Below are positions 17,589 through 25,607 of a stretch of 64,000 nt of DNA, one piece after another. The notes beneath the pieces were generated by a model, which had not been told where the DNA came from, did not search any database, and worked only from the letters and a program-made list of their open reading frames with translations. The DNA is from Hominisplanchenecus_A murintestinalis (GTDB lineage Bacteria > Bacillota > Clostridia > Lachnospirales > Lachnospiraceae). Positions within the stretch are counted from its first letter, which is position 1, and every line of letters starts with the position of its first letter. Both the position numbers and the translations under genes were made by a program. The stretch lies in NCBI RefSeq assembly GCF_943193015.1, contig NZ_CALPCM010000013.1:6121-70120 (forward strand), given 5' to 3'.

Positions 17589-17963
17589 CTATCTTCCTCC
17601 CTCCTCTGAGCTTTCAATCATCTCTATCAGTTCTCTCTTTGTAATGCCAAGGCTTCCTGCCTCCGCCAACAGGCTTTTTATATAATCATCATAAAAGTTC
17701 TTTTTTCTTTTCGCCGTTATCTTTTCCCTTGCTCCCTGCGCCACAAACATCCCAATCCCCCTTTTCTTCTGCAAAATCCCTTCCGCCGCCAATAAATTTA
17801 TCCCTTTTGCCGCCGTTGCCGGATTAATCGAATACAGCTTCGCCAGCTCATTGGTGCTCGGAACACGTTCTTCTTCCAGTAGGATATCCCGCAGGATATC
17901 ATTCTCGATCATCTCTTTAATCTGAATATAAATGGATTTCTCCTGTGTCAATATTTCGTTCAA
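17589..17963 (-). CDS. YtrA-type GntR transcriptional regulator
   Basis: A 124-residue GntR-family protein with the winged-helix domain at about 10-75 (VPSTNELAKLYSINPATAAKGINLL... KRGIGMFV). It has only a short C-terminal helical tail, the compact YtrA layout without a ligand domain. The start is TTG, preceded by GGGGAGGTGAGAG at good spacing. It is the first gene of the transporter operon and probably represses its own promoter, where a small palindrome overlaps the start of transcription. The signal is unknown; related proteins are relieved by wall-active antibiotics. Confidence 0.88.
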   Translation of the reverse strand: MNEILTQEKSIYIQIKEMIENDILRDILLEEERVPSTNELAKLYSINPATAAKGINLLAAEGILQKKRGIGMFVAQGAREKITAKRKKNFYDDYIKSLLAEAGSLGITKRELIEMIESSEEGGR

Positions 17964-17996
17964 AAGCTCTCACCTCCCCTCTTCGTTCCCTGGTTC

Positions 17997-18041
17997 ATTA
18001 CTTATGTAATTAACCATATCACTATACAACTTATATGTCAA
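17997..18041 (-). promoter_or_regulatory. Promoter and putative operator of the GntR-ABC operon
   Basis: On the minus strand TTGACA (18041-18036), a 17-base spacer and TATGGT (18018-18013) form a sigma-A promoter. A palindrome ATTAC-TTAT-GTAAT (17997-18010) follows the -10 box where transcription would start, a good place for GntR binding. Confidence 0.65.
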
Positions 18042-18063
18042 CAACTATTTTTTATTTGTTTAT

Positions 18064-18107
18064 AAAACAATGTGCAGGCCGGCGAAAACCGGCCTGCACA
18101 TTGTTTT
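18064..18107 (-). terminator. Strong terminator after feoAB
   Basis: A perfect 19-base stem (AAAACAATGTGCAGGCCGG and its complement) with a 6-base loop lies about 50 bases after the feoAB stop. The arms themselves start with A4 and end with T4, so it can act in both directions. Confidence 0.9.
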
Positions 18108-18157
18108 GGCTATTTAATAATATTTTTCAATTTTACGCTATAAGCCCTCTCGCATAT

Positions 18158-20506
18158 TTACTGTATTCCCAGCAGCAGCCCAATACACCTTACTGCCAAT
18201 GCCGCTACCCATGCGATAAGACACTGTCCCACAACCACTGCTGCTGCCCACCTGCCGCCAAGTTCCCTGCGGATAGCCGCCACTGCTGCCACACAAGGCG
18301 TATACAACAGGCAGAATGCCAACAGGCTGCCCGCTGCCAGAGGGGTAAGCGCCCCTGCCATCTGCGCCGTTGTCCCATACAATACAGACAATGTAGAAAC
18401 TACGCTTTCTTTCGCCATAAACCCGGTAATCAGCGCTGTAGAAATCCTCCAGTCCCCAAATCCCAAAGGTGCAAACACAGGCGCAAGCAGCCCCGCGCCC
18501 ACCGCCAGGATGCTGTCGCGGGAATCCGTCACCACATTCAGATGCATATCAAAAGTCTGCAAAAACCAGATGATAATCGTCGCTATGAAAATCACCGTAA
18601 ATGCCCGCTGGAGGAAATCTTTTGCCTTTTCCCACAGAAGCTGTCCTACATTCTTCGCCCCAGGCATACGATAATTCGGCAGCTCCATGACAAAAGGAAC
18701 TGCCTCCCCCTTAAACAGCGTCCCACGCAGCAGAAGCGCGGTAAGAATTCCCGCCAGGATACCTCCAAAATACAGCCCCACCATGACCAGAGCGCCGTGT
18801 CCCGGAAAAAACACCGCTGTAAACAGCCCGTAAATCGGCAGCTTCGCCGAGCAGCTCATAAATGGAGTAAGCAATATCGTCATTTTACGATCTCTTTCTG
18901 AAGGAAGCGTGCGGCTCGCCATTACTCCAGGCACAGTACATCCGAACCCCACCAGCATTGGCACGATGCTTCTTCCCGAAAGCCCAATTTTCCGCAGCAA
19001 TTTGTCCATCATAAAAGCTACCCGTGCCATGTAACCGCTGTCTTCCAGCATAGACAAAAAGAAAAACAGCGTTACGATAACCGGAAGAAAACTCAGTACG
19101 CTTCCCACGCCATTAAAAACCCCATCAATCACCAGGGACTGCAGTGTTTCATTCACATTCCAGGACGTAAGCGCCGCAACCACGGCGTCTGTAAGCGCTG
19201 AAATACCCATTTCCAAAAGGGCGGAAAGCCCCGCTCCAATCACATTGAACGTAAGCCAGAATACTGCCGCCATAATTGCCACAAAACACGGAAGAGCCGT
19301 ATATTTCCCGGTAAGCACCTTATCTATCCTTGTACTGCGCACATGTTCCCTGCTTTCTTTGGGTTTCACCACCGTTTCACGGCATATTTTCTTTATAAAA
19401 GTAAAACGCATATCTGCAATGGCCGCCGCCCTATCCAGCCCTCGCTCATTTTCCATCTGCTTAATAATATGCTCCAGTGTCTCCTTTTCATTTTCATCCA
19501 GCCCCAATGCCTCCAGAATCTGCTTATCCCCCTCTGCCAACTTTGCCGCTGCGAAACGGATAGGAATCCCTGCATCCCCGGCATGATCCTCCACAAGATG
19601 CATGATACCGTGAAGACACCTGTGCACCGCCCCGCCATTATCATCCGCGTTACAAAAGTCCAGTCTTCCGGGGTGTTCCTGGTATTTTGCCACATGGATG
19701 GCGTGATGGATAAGCTCGTCAATTCCCTCATTTTTTGCCGCCGCAATCGGAATCACCGGAATCCCCAGCCGTTCCTCCATTTCATTCACCAGAACTGCGC
19801 CGCCGTTCTGCCTGACCTCGTCCATCATATTTAACGCTAGCACCATAGGCACATCCAGTTCCATAAGCTGCATGGTCAAATACAGATTCCTCTCAATGTT
19901 CGTCGCATCCACAATGTTTATGATGCCCTTCGGCTTTTCATCCAGTACAAAGTTCCTTGTCACCATTTCCTCATTGGAATAAGGAGACATAGAATAAATC
20001 CCCGGAAGGTCCGTTACCAGCGTATTCTTATATCCTTTAATCTTCCCGTCCTTCCTGTCCACCGTCACTCCGGGGAAATTCCCCACATGGCAGCTGGAAC
20101 CGGTAAGCTGATTAAACAGCGTCGTCTTTCCGCAATTCTGGTTTCCCGCCAGGGCAAAGGTGAGTATTTCCCCATCCGGAAGGGGATTCTCATCCGCCTT
20201 GTCGTGGTATTTTCCTCCTTCACCAAGTCCCGGGTGCGGAATGGCCTTCCGTTCCGGTACGGTACCTTCTTCCGCCTTCTCCCTCACATTTCCAATCTCT
20301 ATCTTCTCTGCATCGGCAAGGCGCAAAGTCAGTTCATAGCTATGTACCCGCAGTTCCACCGGATCACCCATCGGCGCATATTTTACCATCGTTATATCCG
20401 CTTTCGGAATCAACCCCATATCTAAAAAATGCTGGCGCAGCGCTCCTTCTCCCCCGGTAGTGAGAATCGTAGCAGTCTTGCCAATCGGTAAATCTTTTAA
20501 AGTCAT
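18158..20506 (-). CDS. feoB: FeoA-FeoB fusion, ferrous iron transporter
   Basis: A 782-residue fused iron(II) transporter. Residues 1-75 are a FeoA-like SH3 domain (MTLKDLPIGKTATI...LRLADAEKIEIG). A charged linker follows, then the FeoB G-protein domain with AGNQNCGKTT (G1), DLPG (G3) and NMMD (G4), the helical regulatory domain, and a membrane domain with about 10 helices carrying the gate motifs GFGCTVPGVM and MSCSAKLPIYG. The ATG at 20506 follows AAGAGGGAAAA closely; a GTG 21 bases upstream has no ribosome site. The gene stands alone between its own promoter and terminator. No clear Fur or DtxR box was recognised by eye. Confidence 0.95.
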   Translation of the reverse strand: MTLKDLPIGKTATILTTGGEGALRQHFLDMGLIPKADITMVKYAPMGDPVELRVHSYELTLRLADAEKIEIGNVREKAEEGTVPERKAIPHPGLGEGGKYHDKADENPLPDGEILTFALAGNQNCGKTTLFNQLTGSSCHVGNFPGVTVDRKDGKIKGYKNTLVTDLPGIYSMSPYSNEEMVTRNFVLDEKPKGIINIVDATNIERNLYLTMQLMELDVPMVLALNMMDEVRQNGGAVLVNEMEERLGIPVIPIAAAKNEGIDELIHHAIHVAKYQEHPGRLDFCNADDNGGAVHRCLHGIMHLVEDHAGDAGIPIRFAAAKLAEGDKQILEALGLDENEKETLEHIIKQMENERGLDRAAAIADMRFTFIKKICRETVVKPKESREHVRSTRIDKVLTGKYTALPCFVAIMAAVFWLTFNVIGAGLSALLEMGISALTDAVVAALTSWNVNETLQSLVIDGVFNGVGSVLSFLPVIVTLFFFLSMLEDSGYMARVAFMMDKLLRKIGLSGRSIVPMLVGFGCTVPGVMASRTLPSERDRKMTILLTPFMSCSAKLPIYGLFTAVFFPGHGALVMVGLYFGGILAGILTALLLRGTLFKGEAVPFVMELPNYRMPGAKNVGQLLWEKAKDFLQRAFTVIFIATIIIWFLQTFDMHLNVVTDSRDSILAVGAGLLAPVFAPLGFGDWRISTALITGFMAKESVVSTLSVLYGTTAQMAGALTPLAAGSLLAFCLLYTPCVAAVAAIRRELGGRWAAAVVVGQCLIAWVAALAVRCIGLLLGIQ

Positions 20507-20602
20507 TTTTCCCTCTTTCTGACGCACTCACTGCATCATCTTAGAAGATTTGAAAGTTTCCTTCCTAACCTTCATCCATATAATAATCTGCGTTTTCTAT
20601 GA

Positions 20603-20632
20603 ATTATACCATAGCTCCTTATATAATAGCAA
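20603..20632 (-). promoter_or_regulatory. feoAB promoter
   Basis: On the minus strand TTGCTA (20632-20627), an 18-base spacer and TATAAT (20608-20603) preceded by TGG, an extended -10. It lies about 97 bases before the feoAB ATG. Confidence 0.65.
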
Positions 20633-20645
20633 TTCTTACCTTCCA

Positions 20646-20664
20646 TCCTGAGCTGAACTGTTAC
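20646..20664 (+). repeat. Solo end of the GTAACAGTTCAGCC repeat family
   Basis: TCCTGAGCTGAACTGTTAC matches the end of the full elements at 44429-44571 and 55516-55630 with one difference. No partner end is visible nearby, so this is a terminal remnant. It lies about 50 bases upstream of a plus-strand promoter. Confidence 0.6.
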
Positions 20665-20714
20665 TATATCCTTACCGCCAAATTTCAAGATTTTCCCCCA
20701 TTCGTCCACAAGTG

Positions 20715-20723
20715 TGTTATACT
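20715..20723 (+). promoter_or_regulatory. Extended -10 promoter for the membrane protein gene
   Basis: TGT-TATACT, an extended -10 element, lies 57 bases before the ATG at 20781. No good -35 box stands at 17 bases upstream. Confidence 0.4.
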
Positions 20724-20780
20724 ACTATCAATACCCGGCAGCGGACTGCCTCTGCCATTCAGAAAGGAGTTTCTATTCAA

Positions 20781-21356
20781 ATGAAAAGCATCAACAAAAC
20801 CCAGAACAGAGCCATTGGAAAAGGGCTTTACTATTTATTTTTCGCTGAACTCTTCAGCCTCTTATCCGTTATTTCCGCTTTAGGCTCCATAACGCTTGTG
20901 ATTTCATCCTTTATTTCTATTTACGCCCTGTACAACATGTTCAAGGCAGAACCGAAATACCAGCCTGCCTTTATTTTTTCTGTAGTCCATGTACTTATGG
21001 CGCTGCTTGTAAGCTATTCTTACATCAGCCATGCGCCGGCATATCTCACAGCGCTCTTTGAGATGGCCTTCTATGTACCGCACATTGCCATGCTCTACTG
21101 TATCTGCACTACGACAGGGAAAGCGCTTGAACGTCTCAATCCTGCGCTTTCCCAGCGCGCCTCTTTGATTTGGAAGATTTTCCTGTTCTACGATCTTCTG
21201 GTTATCGCGCGTATACTGCTAACGACCTCAGGTGCGCCTGAGACAATGTTTACCTCAGAGACGGCAAATGTCGTAACAGTTATTGTATCCATCGGAGCAT
21301 CTCTTTTCTATCTGTTTTTCCTCTGGCAGAGCCAGACGCTTTTACAGAAAGATTGA
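20781..21356 (+). CDS. Integral membrane protein, function unknown
   Basis: A 191-residue protein with about five to six hydrophobic helices (for example 18-40, 55-75, 80-105, 130-150 and 160-182) and short charged ends. No catalytic or transport motif is recognised. The start at 20781 (MKSINKTQN) lies 11 bases after AAAGGAG. An upstream ATG at 20712 would place the start before the -10 element and is rejected. The gene is monocistronic, divergent from feoAB and convergent with the thiamine operon, sharing a bidirectional terminator with it. Confidence 0.75.
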   Translation: MKSINKTQNRAIGKGLYYLFFAELFSLLSVISALGSITLVISSFISIYALYNMFKAEPKYQPAFIFSVVHVLMALLVSYSYISHAPAYLTALFEMAFYVPHIAMLYCICTTTGKALERLNPALSQRASLIWKIFLFYDLLVIARILLTTSGAPETMFTSETANVVTVIVSIGASLFYLFFLWQSQTLLQKD

Positions 21357-21370
21357 TAAATATCGCATTA

Positions 21371-21414
21371 AAAACCCGTGCGCGGATTTCTGAAAATATC
21401 TGCACACGGGTTTT
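21371..21414. terminator. Bidirectional terminator between membrane protein and thi operon
   Basis: AAAACCCGTG (21371-21380) pairs with CACGGGTTTT (21405-21414), with further imperfect pairing inside. A and T runs flank both sides, so it suits both convergent transcripts. Confidence 0.85.
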
Positions 21415-21497
21415 CTATCTGCGCCTGGACACAGCGCAGACTTCTGCTGCGCACGGCCTGTACCATCGGTTTTCTTCCCAAAAATCATAACTTCAGC

Positions 21498-22070
21498 TTA
21501 TGGATTTCTCATCACTCCTGACATCACACAGTACCCTGCCGCGCCCTGTTCCAGCACAGAAGCGGCATTTTCTTCCGTAATACCGCCTATGCCGTATACA
21601 GGGAGTGGAACTGCCCGGCACACTTCCTGTAAAAAGTCCAGCCCTCGCGCCGGAATCCCTTTTTTGCAGTCCGTAAGAAACACATGCCCTGCGGTAAGGT
21701 AGGAAGCGCCCAGCGCGCACGCCTCCTCCGCCTCTTCCACGGAGTGCACCGAAGCGCCGATTCTCCGAAATCCTTCCAGCTTTCCGGCCATCCCGCGCAG
21801 TTTCCAAAGCGGCAGATGGATGTCGGGACATCCCAGCTTCCGCGCGCATTCTGTCCAGGTATGAAGAATACATAAAGTTCCATGCCTTCTGCATACGGCA
21901 AGTACCTTTTTCGCCAAATCCTGGTACTTTTCCTCTTCCAAGTCCTTCTCTCTGAGGATAATCCCGGCGGGATGGCAGGATGCAAGCCAGTCAATCTGTT
22001 CTAAAAACGGTCTTTCACACAGGCGGCGGTTCGTTACCGCCAGCATATTTTTAAACGTATACATAATCAT
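21498..22070 (-). CDS. tenI: TenI-like thiazole tautomerase (ThiE paralogue)
   Basis: A 190-residue TIM-barrel related to thiamine phosphate synthase but lacking the ThiE pyrimidine-binding and catalytic segments. It has the GHVFLTDCKKGIPARG stretch, which contains the histidine used by B. subtilis TenI to aromatise the thiazole phosphate tautomer. The final GGITEENAASVLEQGAAG phosphate loop is kept. It is the last gene of the thi operon and overlaps the 3' end of thiH by up to 20 bases, with GGTGATGA as ribosome site. The neighbouring thiE at 24892 is the true synthase, so TenI is the better reading for this copy. Confidence 0.82.
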   Translation of the reverse strand: MIMYTFKNMLAVTNRRLCERPFLEQIDWLASCHPAGIILREKDLEEEKYQDLAKKVLAVCRRHGTLCILHTWTECARKLGCPDIHLPLWKLRGMAGKLEGFRRIGASVHSVEEAEEACALGASYLTAGHVFLTDCKKGIPARGLDFLQEVCRAVPLPVYGIGGITEENAASVLEQGAAGYCVMSGVMRNP

Positions 22071-23208
22071 TCATCACCGGCTGCATCCCCCGCTCCAAAA
22101 GCATCTGATGGATTTCCGCTACGCCGCGGCTGTCGTCAATCTCAAACTGCTCATCCCCTTTGTCCTCCAGCTCTTCCACATGGCTTCCTACGCCTGTGCT
22201 TACTCCTGCGGAAATCTTTGTCGCCGCAATCGTGACAATGTTATCGCGGAACCGGGCGCTTTCCCTCGTGGAAATCGTGATTCCCGCAAAGGGCATAAAC
22301 AGCCGGTATGCTGTAATTACCTGCAGAAGCTGTGCTTCATGCACATCCTTCGGGTTAATTTTATCGTTGTTGATAATCGGGCGGAGCCTTGGACATGAAA
22401 ATGCAATCTCTGCCTGCGGATACTTCCTCTGCAGCAGCCATGCATGGATTCCTGTAGCAAACGCATCTTTCCTGAAATCAGCCAGCCCCAGCAGCGCCCC
22501 GAATCCCACGCCCCGCATACCGCCCTTCAGGGCACGCTCCTGTGCATTGACCCGATAGGGAAATACCCGCTTATGCCCGCCCAGGTGAAGGGTTTCGTAT
22601 TTATCGGAATCGTAAGTTTCCTGGAATACCGTAACATAATCTGCACCGCATTCGTGCAGATATGCGTACTCATCGCTGTTCATCGGATACACCTCAAGCC
22701 CCACCATCTTAAAATACCTGCGGGCAATCTTGCAGGCTTCTCCCAGATATTCAACATCCGATTGTTTCCTGCTCTCCCCTACCAGAATCAGGATTTCTTC
22801 GAGCCCGGTAGCTGCAATCGCCTCCATTTCCTTCTCAATTTCCTCATAAATAAGCTTCGCCCTTTGAATTTTATTGCGGCAGTTAAATCCACAGTAAATG
22901 CAGTAATTTTCACAATAATTGGAAATATAAATCGGTGTAAACATATACACGGAATTTCCAAAATGCTTCCGCGTCTCCTGCTGTGCAAGCTGCGCCATTT
23001 CTTCCAGGAACGGAGCTGCCGCCGGGGAGAGCAGGGCCCCAAAGTCCTTTGGCGTACGAATATCGTTCGCTAATGCCAGCCTCACATCTTCCGCCGTATA
23101 TTTCTCATAATCATATTGATTCATGGCTGCCAGAACCTGCGTCATCACATCTGACTCCAGAACTTCCATGCCCTCCATGTATTCCATATGGTTCCATCTG
23201 TTTTCCAT
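22051..23208 (-). CDS. thiH: 2-iminoacetate synthase (tyrosine lyase)
   Basis: A 385-residue radical SAM enzyme that cleaves tyrosine to dehydroglycine and p-cresol for thiazole synthesis under anaerobic conditions. The [4Fe-4S] motif is CENYCIYCGF (C-x3-C-x2-C), followed by ThiH-typical blocks such as TVFQETYDSDKYETLH, GLADFRKDAF and the C-terminal ISTRESARFRD. It lies 13 bases after thiG. Using ThiH and not the oxygen-dependent ThiO fits an anaerobe. The ATG at 23208 follows GTGGAAAG. Confidence 0.95.
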   Translation of the reverse strand: MENRWNHMEYMEGMEVLESDVMTQVLAAMNQYDYEKYTAEDVRLALANDIRTPKDFGALLSPAAAPFLEEMAQLAQQETRKHFGNSVYMFTPIYISNYCENYCIYCGFNCRNKIQRAKLIYEEIEKEMEAIAATGLEEILILVGESRKQSDVEYLGEACKIARRYFKMVGLEVYPMNSDEYAYLHECGADYVTVFQETYDSDKYETLHLGGHKRVFPYRVNAQERALKGGMRGVGFGALLGLADFRKDAFATGIHAWLLQRKYPQAEIAFSCPRLRPIINNDKINPKDVHEAQLLQVITAYRLFMPFAGITISTRESARFRDNIVTIAATKISAGVSTGVGSHVEELEDKGDEQFEIDDSRGVAEIHQMLLERGMQPVMNDYVYV

Positions 23209-23221
23209 CTTTCCACGCCCC

Positions 23222-23992
23222 CTACTCTGCCAGGAATCCCGTCAACGGGGAAGATGCAGACGCGCGCCCGTCCAGAACTCTCCCCATGCCTGCCAGGTAT
23301 GCGCTCCGTCCTGCCTCAATCGCCTTTTTAAATGCTTCTGCCATAGCAGGAATATCTCCCGCCGTAGCGATTGCTGTATTTGCCATGACTGCCGCCGCGC
23401 CAAGCTCCATCGCCTCGCATGCCTGCGAAGGCCGCCCAATCCCTGCGTCCACAATAACAGGCACATCAATTTCCTCAACCAAAATCTTAATAAACTCCTT
23501 TGTAGCCAGGCCTTTATTTGTTCCAATCGGCGCGCCAAGCGGCATCACGCAGGCTGCTCCCGCGCTTACCAAATCTCTTGCTGCATTTAAATCCGGATAC
23601 ATATATGGCATCACTACGAAGCCTTCTTTTGCAAGGATTTCGGCAGCCCGAATCGTTTCCTGGTTATCCGGCAGAAGATATTTGGTGTCACGGATAACTT
23701 CAATTTTCACAAAGTCCCCGCACCCCAGTTCCCGTGCCAGCCTGGCGATACGTACCGCCTCATCCGCATTTCTGGCTCCGGAAGTATTCGGCAGCAGCGT
23801 CACGCCGGCCGGAATATGATCCAGGATATTCCCTTCGCCGCCGCTGTTGGCACGCCGTACCGCCAGGGTAATGATTTCCGCCCCCGCATGCTGCACCGCC
23901 GCTTTAATCAAATCCAGATTGTATTTTCCCGAGCCCAGAATAAATCTGGAGTTAAATACATGTCCGCCTAAAATCAATTTATCGTCTTTCAT
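23222..23992 (-). CDS. thiG: Thiazole synthase
   Basis: A 256-residue TIM-barrel enzyme that condenses 1-deoxyxylulose 5-phosphate, dehydroglycine and ThiS thiocarboxylate into the thiazole phosphate. The Schiff-base lysine is in DFVKIEVI, and the phosphate loops PLGAPIGTNKG and VDAGIGRPSQACEAMELG are intact. The start at 23992 (MKDDKLILGG) has GAGGAGAGCAC in front; an earlier in-frame start 24 bases upstream is not needed. It lies between thiF and thiH in the operon. Confidence 0.96.
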   Translation of the reverse strand: MKDDKLILGGHVFNSRFILGSGKYNLDLIKAAVQHAGAEIITLAVRRANSGGEGNILDHIPAGVTLLPNTSGARNADEAVRIARLARELGCGDFVKIEVIRDTKYLLPDNQETIRAAEILAKEGFVVMPYMYPDLNAARDLVSAGAACVMPLGAPIGTNKGLATKEFIKILVEEIDVPVIVDAGIGRPSQACEAMELGAAAVMANTAIATAGDIPAMAEAFKKAIEAGRSAYLAGMGRVLDGRASASSPLTGFLAE

Positions 23993-24035
23993 GTGCTCTC
24001 CTCTTTTCCGTGTCAAATTCTATATACATAGCCGC

Positions 24036-24683
24036 TCAAGCTTCGCTTTCTCCGAGTATCAGCCGCACCGCCATATTCGCCTGATGCGCCGCGCAAAGCG
24101 TCACCCTGGGCGCCATCAAGCTGATTCCGCCTGCAATATCGCTGACTCCGTCCCCGCAGATATACAGCCTGCGCATCCTTTTATGCGTCTGTATCAGGTT
24201 GCTGCTTCCATATCCCGCCATCCCGGTTCCCGCCACGAGAATTGTTTCCGGCAGTTCCGCCAGCAGCGTGTTCACCAGCATTGCCTTATTTTCAGCCACG
24301 TCAAACGCCTCGCAAACCAGCCTGTCCCCCCGAAAAATTTCCGCCGCATTCTGAGACGTCACTTTTACCTTGTCCACAGTCATTTTTATATAAGGGTTTA
24401 TTTCGCGGATTTCCCCCGCAAGCGCTTCCGTCTTATCCATACCCAGATGCTTCATCTTGTAGACCTGCCGGTTCAGATTGCTGCCTTCTACCTTATCAAA
24501 ATCCACCAGATGAAGGCTTCCGATCCCGGCCCTCGCCAGCATCACCGCGATATTAGAACCAAGCCCTCCAAGCCCCGCGACTGCAGCGTGGGCATGTTTC
24601 ATTTTCCGGTGGTTTTCCGGCCCGTGGCGTTCTATCAGCAGCGCATCTATTTCTTCCTCTGTTAAAACTTTATGTACTTCCAT
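24036..24683 (-). CDS. thiF: ThiF-family sulfur-carrier adenylyltransferase
   Basis: A 215-residue E1-like enzyme that adenylates the ThiS C-terminus. The Rossmann loop is AGLGGLGSN, followed by the ATP/Mg-binding DFDKVEGSNLNRQ segment. It matches the short form that lacks the paired CxxC zinc site of E. coli ThiF. The ATG overlaps the thiS stop codon (TGATG), so the enzyme and its carrier substrate are translationally coupled. Confidence 0.93.
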   Translation of the reverse strand: MEVHKVLTEEEIDALLIERHGPENHRKMKHAHAAVAGLGGLGSNIAVMLARAGIGSLHLVDFDKVEGSNLNRQVYKMKHLGMDKTEALAGEIREINPYIKMTVDKVKVTSQNAAEIFRGDRLVCEAFDVAENKAMLVNTLLAELPETILVAGTGMAGYGSSNLIQTHKRMRRLYICGDGVSDIAGGISLMAPRVTLCAAHQANMAVRLILGESEA

Positions 24684-24880
24684 CAGCCGCCACCTACGAA
24701 ATTTACCACTTCAAATATATCCCCGTCCGCTGTGACAACAGACGCATACTCTGCTTTCGGAAGAATTTCCCCGTTCCGCTCTACCGCAATCCGCTGCAAC
24801 GTGAACCCCTCCGCCAGAAGCATCTGCTCCACCGTCGTTCCCGGAGACACTTTTCTTTCTTTTCCATTTAATTTTATCAT
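24683..24880 (-). CDS. thiS: Sulfur carrier protein ThiS
   Basis: A 65-residue ubiquitin-fold carrier that begins MIKLNGKER and ends in GGG, the flexible tail whose terminal Gly is adenylated and thiocarboxylated. The start at 24880 is chosen because the upstream 41 codons in frame lie within thiE and do not resemble the family; GAGAGGATCTGG precedes the ATG. Its stop overlaps the thiF start and it begins 11 bases after thiE. Confidence 0.93.
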   Translation of the reverse strand: MIKLNGKERKVSPGTTVEQMLLAEGFTLQRIAVERNGEILPKAEYASVVTADGDIFEVVNFVGGG

Positions 24881-24891
24881 TCCAGATCCTC

Positions 24892-25503
24892 TCAGCCCAT
24901 TTTTCTGCGGAATCCCCGGATAGCGCCCGGAATATCCCCCGCTTTCATAATTCCTCCGGAAACCGCCAGGCCGTCGCATCCGCATTCCAACGGTTTCCCG
25001 CAATTTTCTGCTGTAATTCCTCCTACCGCTAAATTGGGAATCTTCACCGCATCCAAAATCTGCCTGTACCTTTCCTCAGTGATAGGCACTGCGTCTTCCT
25101 TTGTCTGCGTAGGAAACCATGCCCCGCTGCCCAGATAATCTGCGCCTTCTTTCTCTGCCGCCCGCGCCTGCTCCGGCGTCTTTGCCGTAGCTCCTACCAG
25201 CTTTCCTGCGCCGAGCAGCCTGCGAGCGTCCATTACCGGAATATCCTCCTGCCCCAGATGCACGCCGTCTGCCCCACAGAGCATAGCAATATCCACTCTG
25301 TCATTAATGATAACCTTCGCCCCTGAATTCTCCGCCCATTCCATCAGCAGCCGCGCACGGCGCAGATATTCCGCGGAAGAAATATTTTTCTCCCGAAGCT
25401 GGATATAATCTATGCCCGCCTTAACCGCCTCGCAGATTTTCTCCTTTCCGTAAGAGAAATCCGTAATCAGGTACAGCCATTTCTTTCCTGTCCCGTGTAT
25501 CAT
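24892..25503 (-). CDS. thiE: Thiamine phosphate synthase
   Basis: A 203-residue TIM-barrel enzyme joining HMP pyrophosphate and thiazole phosphate to thiamine phosphate. The signatures YIQLREKN, KVIINDRVDIA, DGVHLGQED, GSGAWFPTQTK and the closing LAVGGITAEN are intact. The ATG at 25503 (MIHGTGKKW) follows GGAGGACAGGC. It is separated from thiD by 104 bases, the largest gap inside the operon, which holds an 11-base direct repeat but no evident terminator. Confidence 0.95.
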   Translation of the reverse strand: MIHGTGKKWLYLITDFSYGKEKICEAVKAGIDYIQLREKNISSAEYLRRARLLMEWAENSGAKVIINDRVDIAMLCGADGVHLGQEDIPVMDARRLLGAGKLVGATAKTPEQARAAEKEGADYLGSGAWFPTQTKEDAVPITEERYRQILDAVKIPNLAVGGITAENCGKPLECGCDGLAVSGGIMKAGDIPGAIRGFRRKMG

Positions 25504-25538
25504 TGCCTGTCCTCCATTTTCTGACATCCGTACTGCGT

Positions 25539-25589
25539 ATACCGTATCCCCGCAGTTTAGTCCTGCTCATTTTCTAACATACCGTATCC
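25539..25589 (-). repeat. 11-bp direct repeat in the thiD-thiE gap
   Basis: ATACCGTATCC (plus-strand reading) occurs at 25539-25549 and 25579-25589. It is the only structure noted in the 104-base gap. Its role is unknown and chance is possible. Confidence 0.4.
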
Positions 25590-25607
25590 GAAGGCAGCTT
25601 CTTCGCG

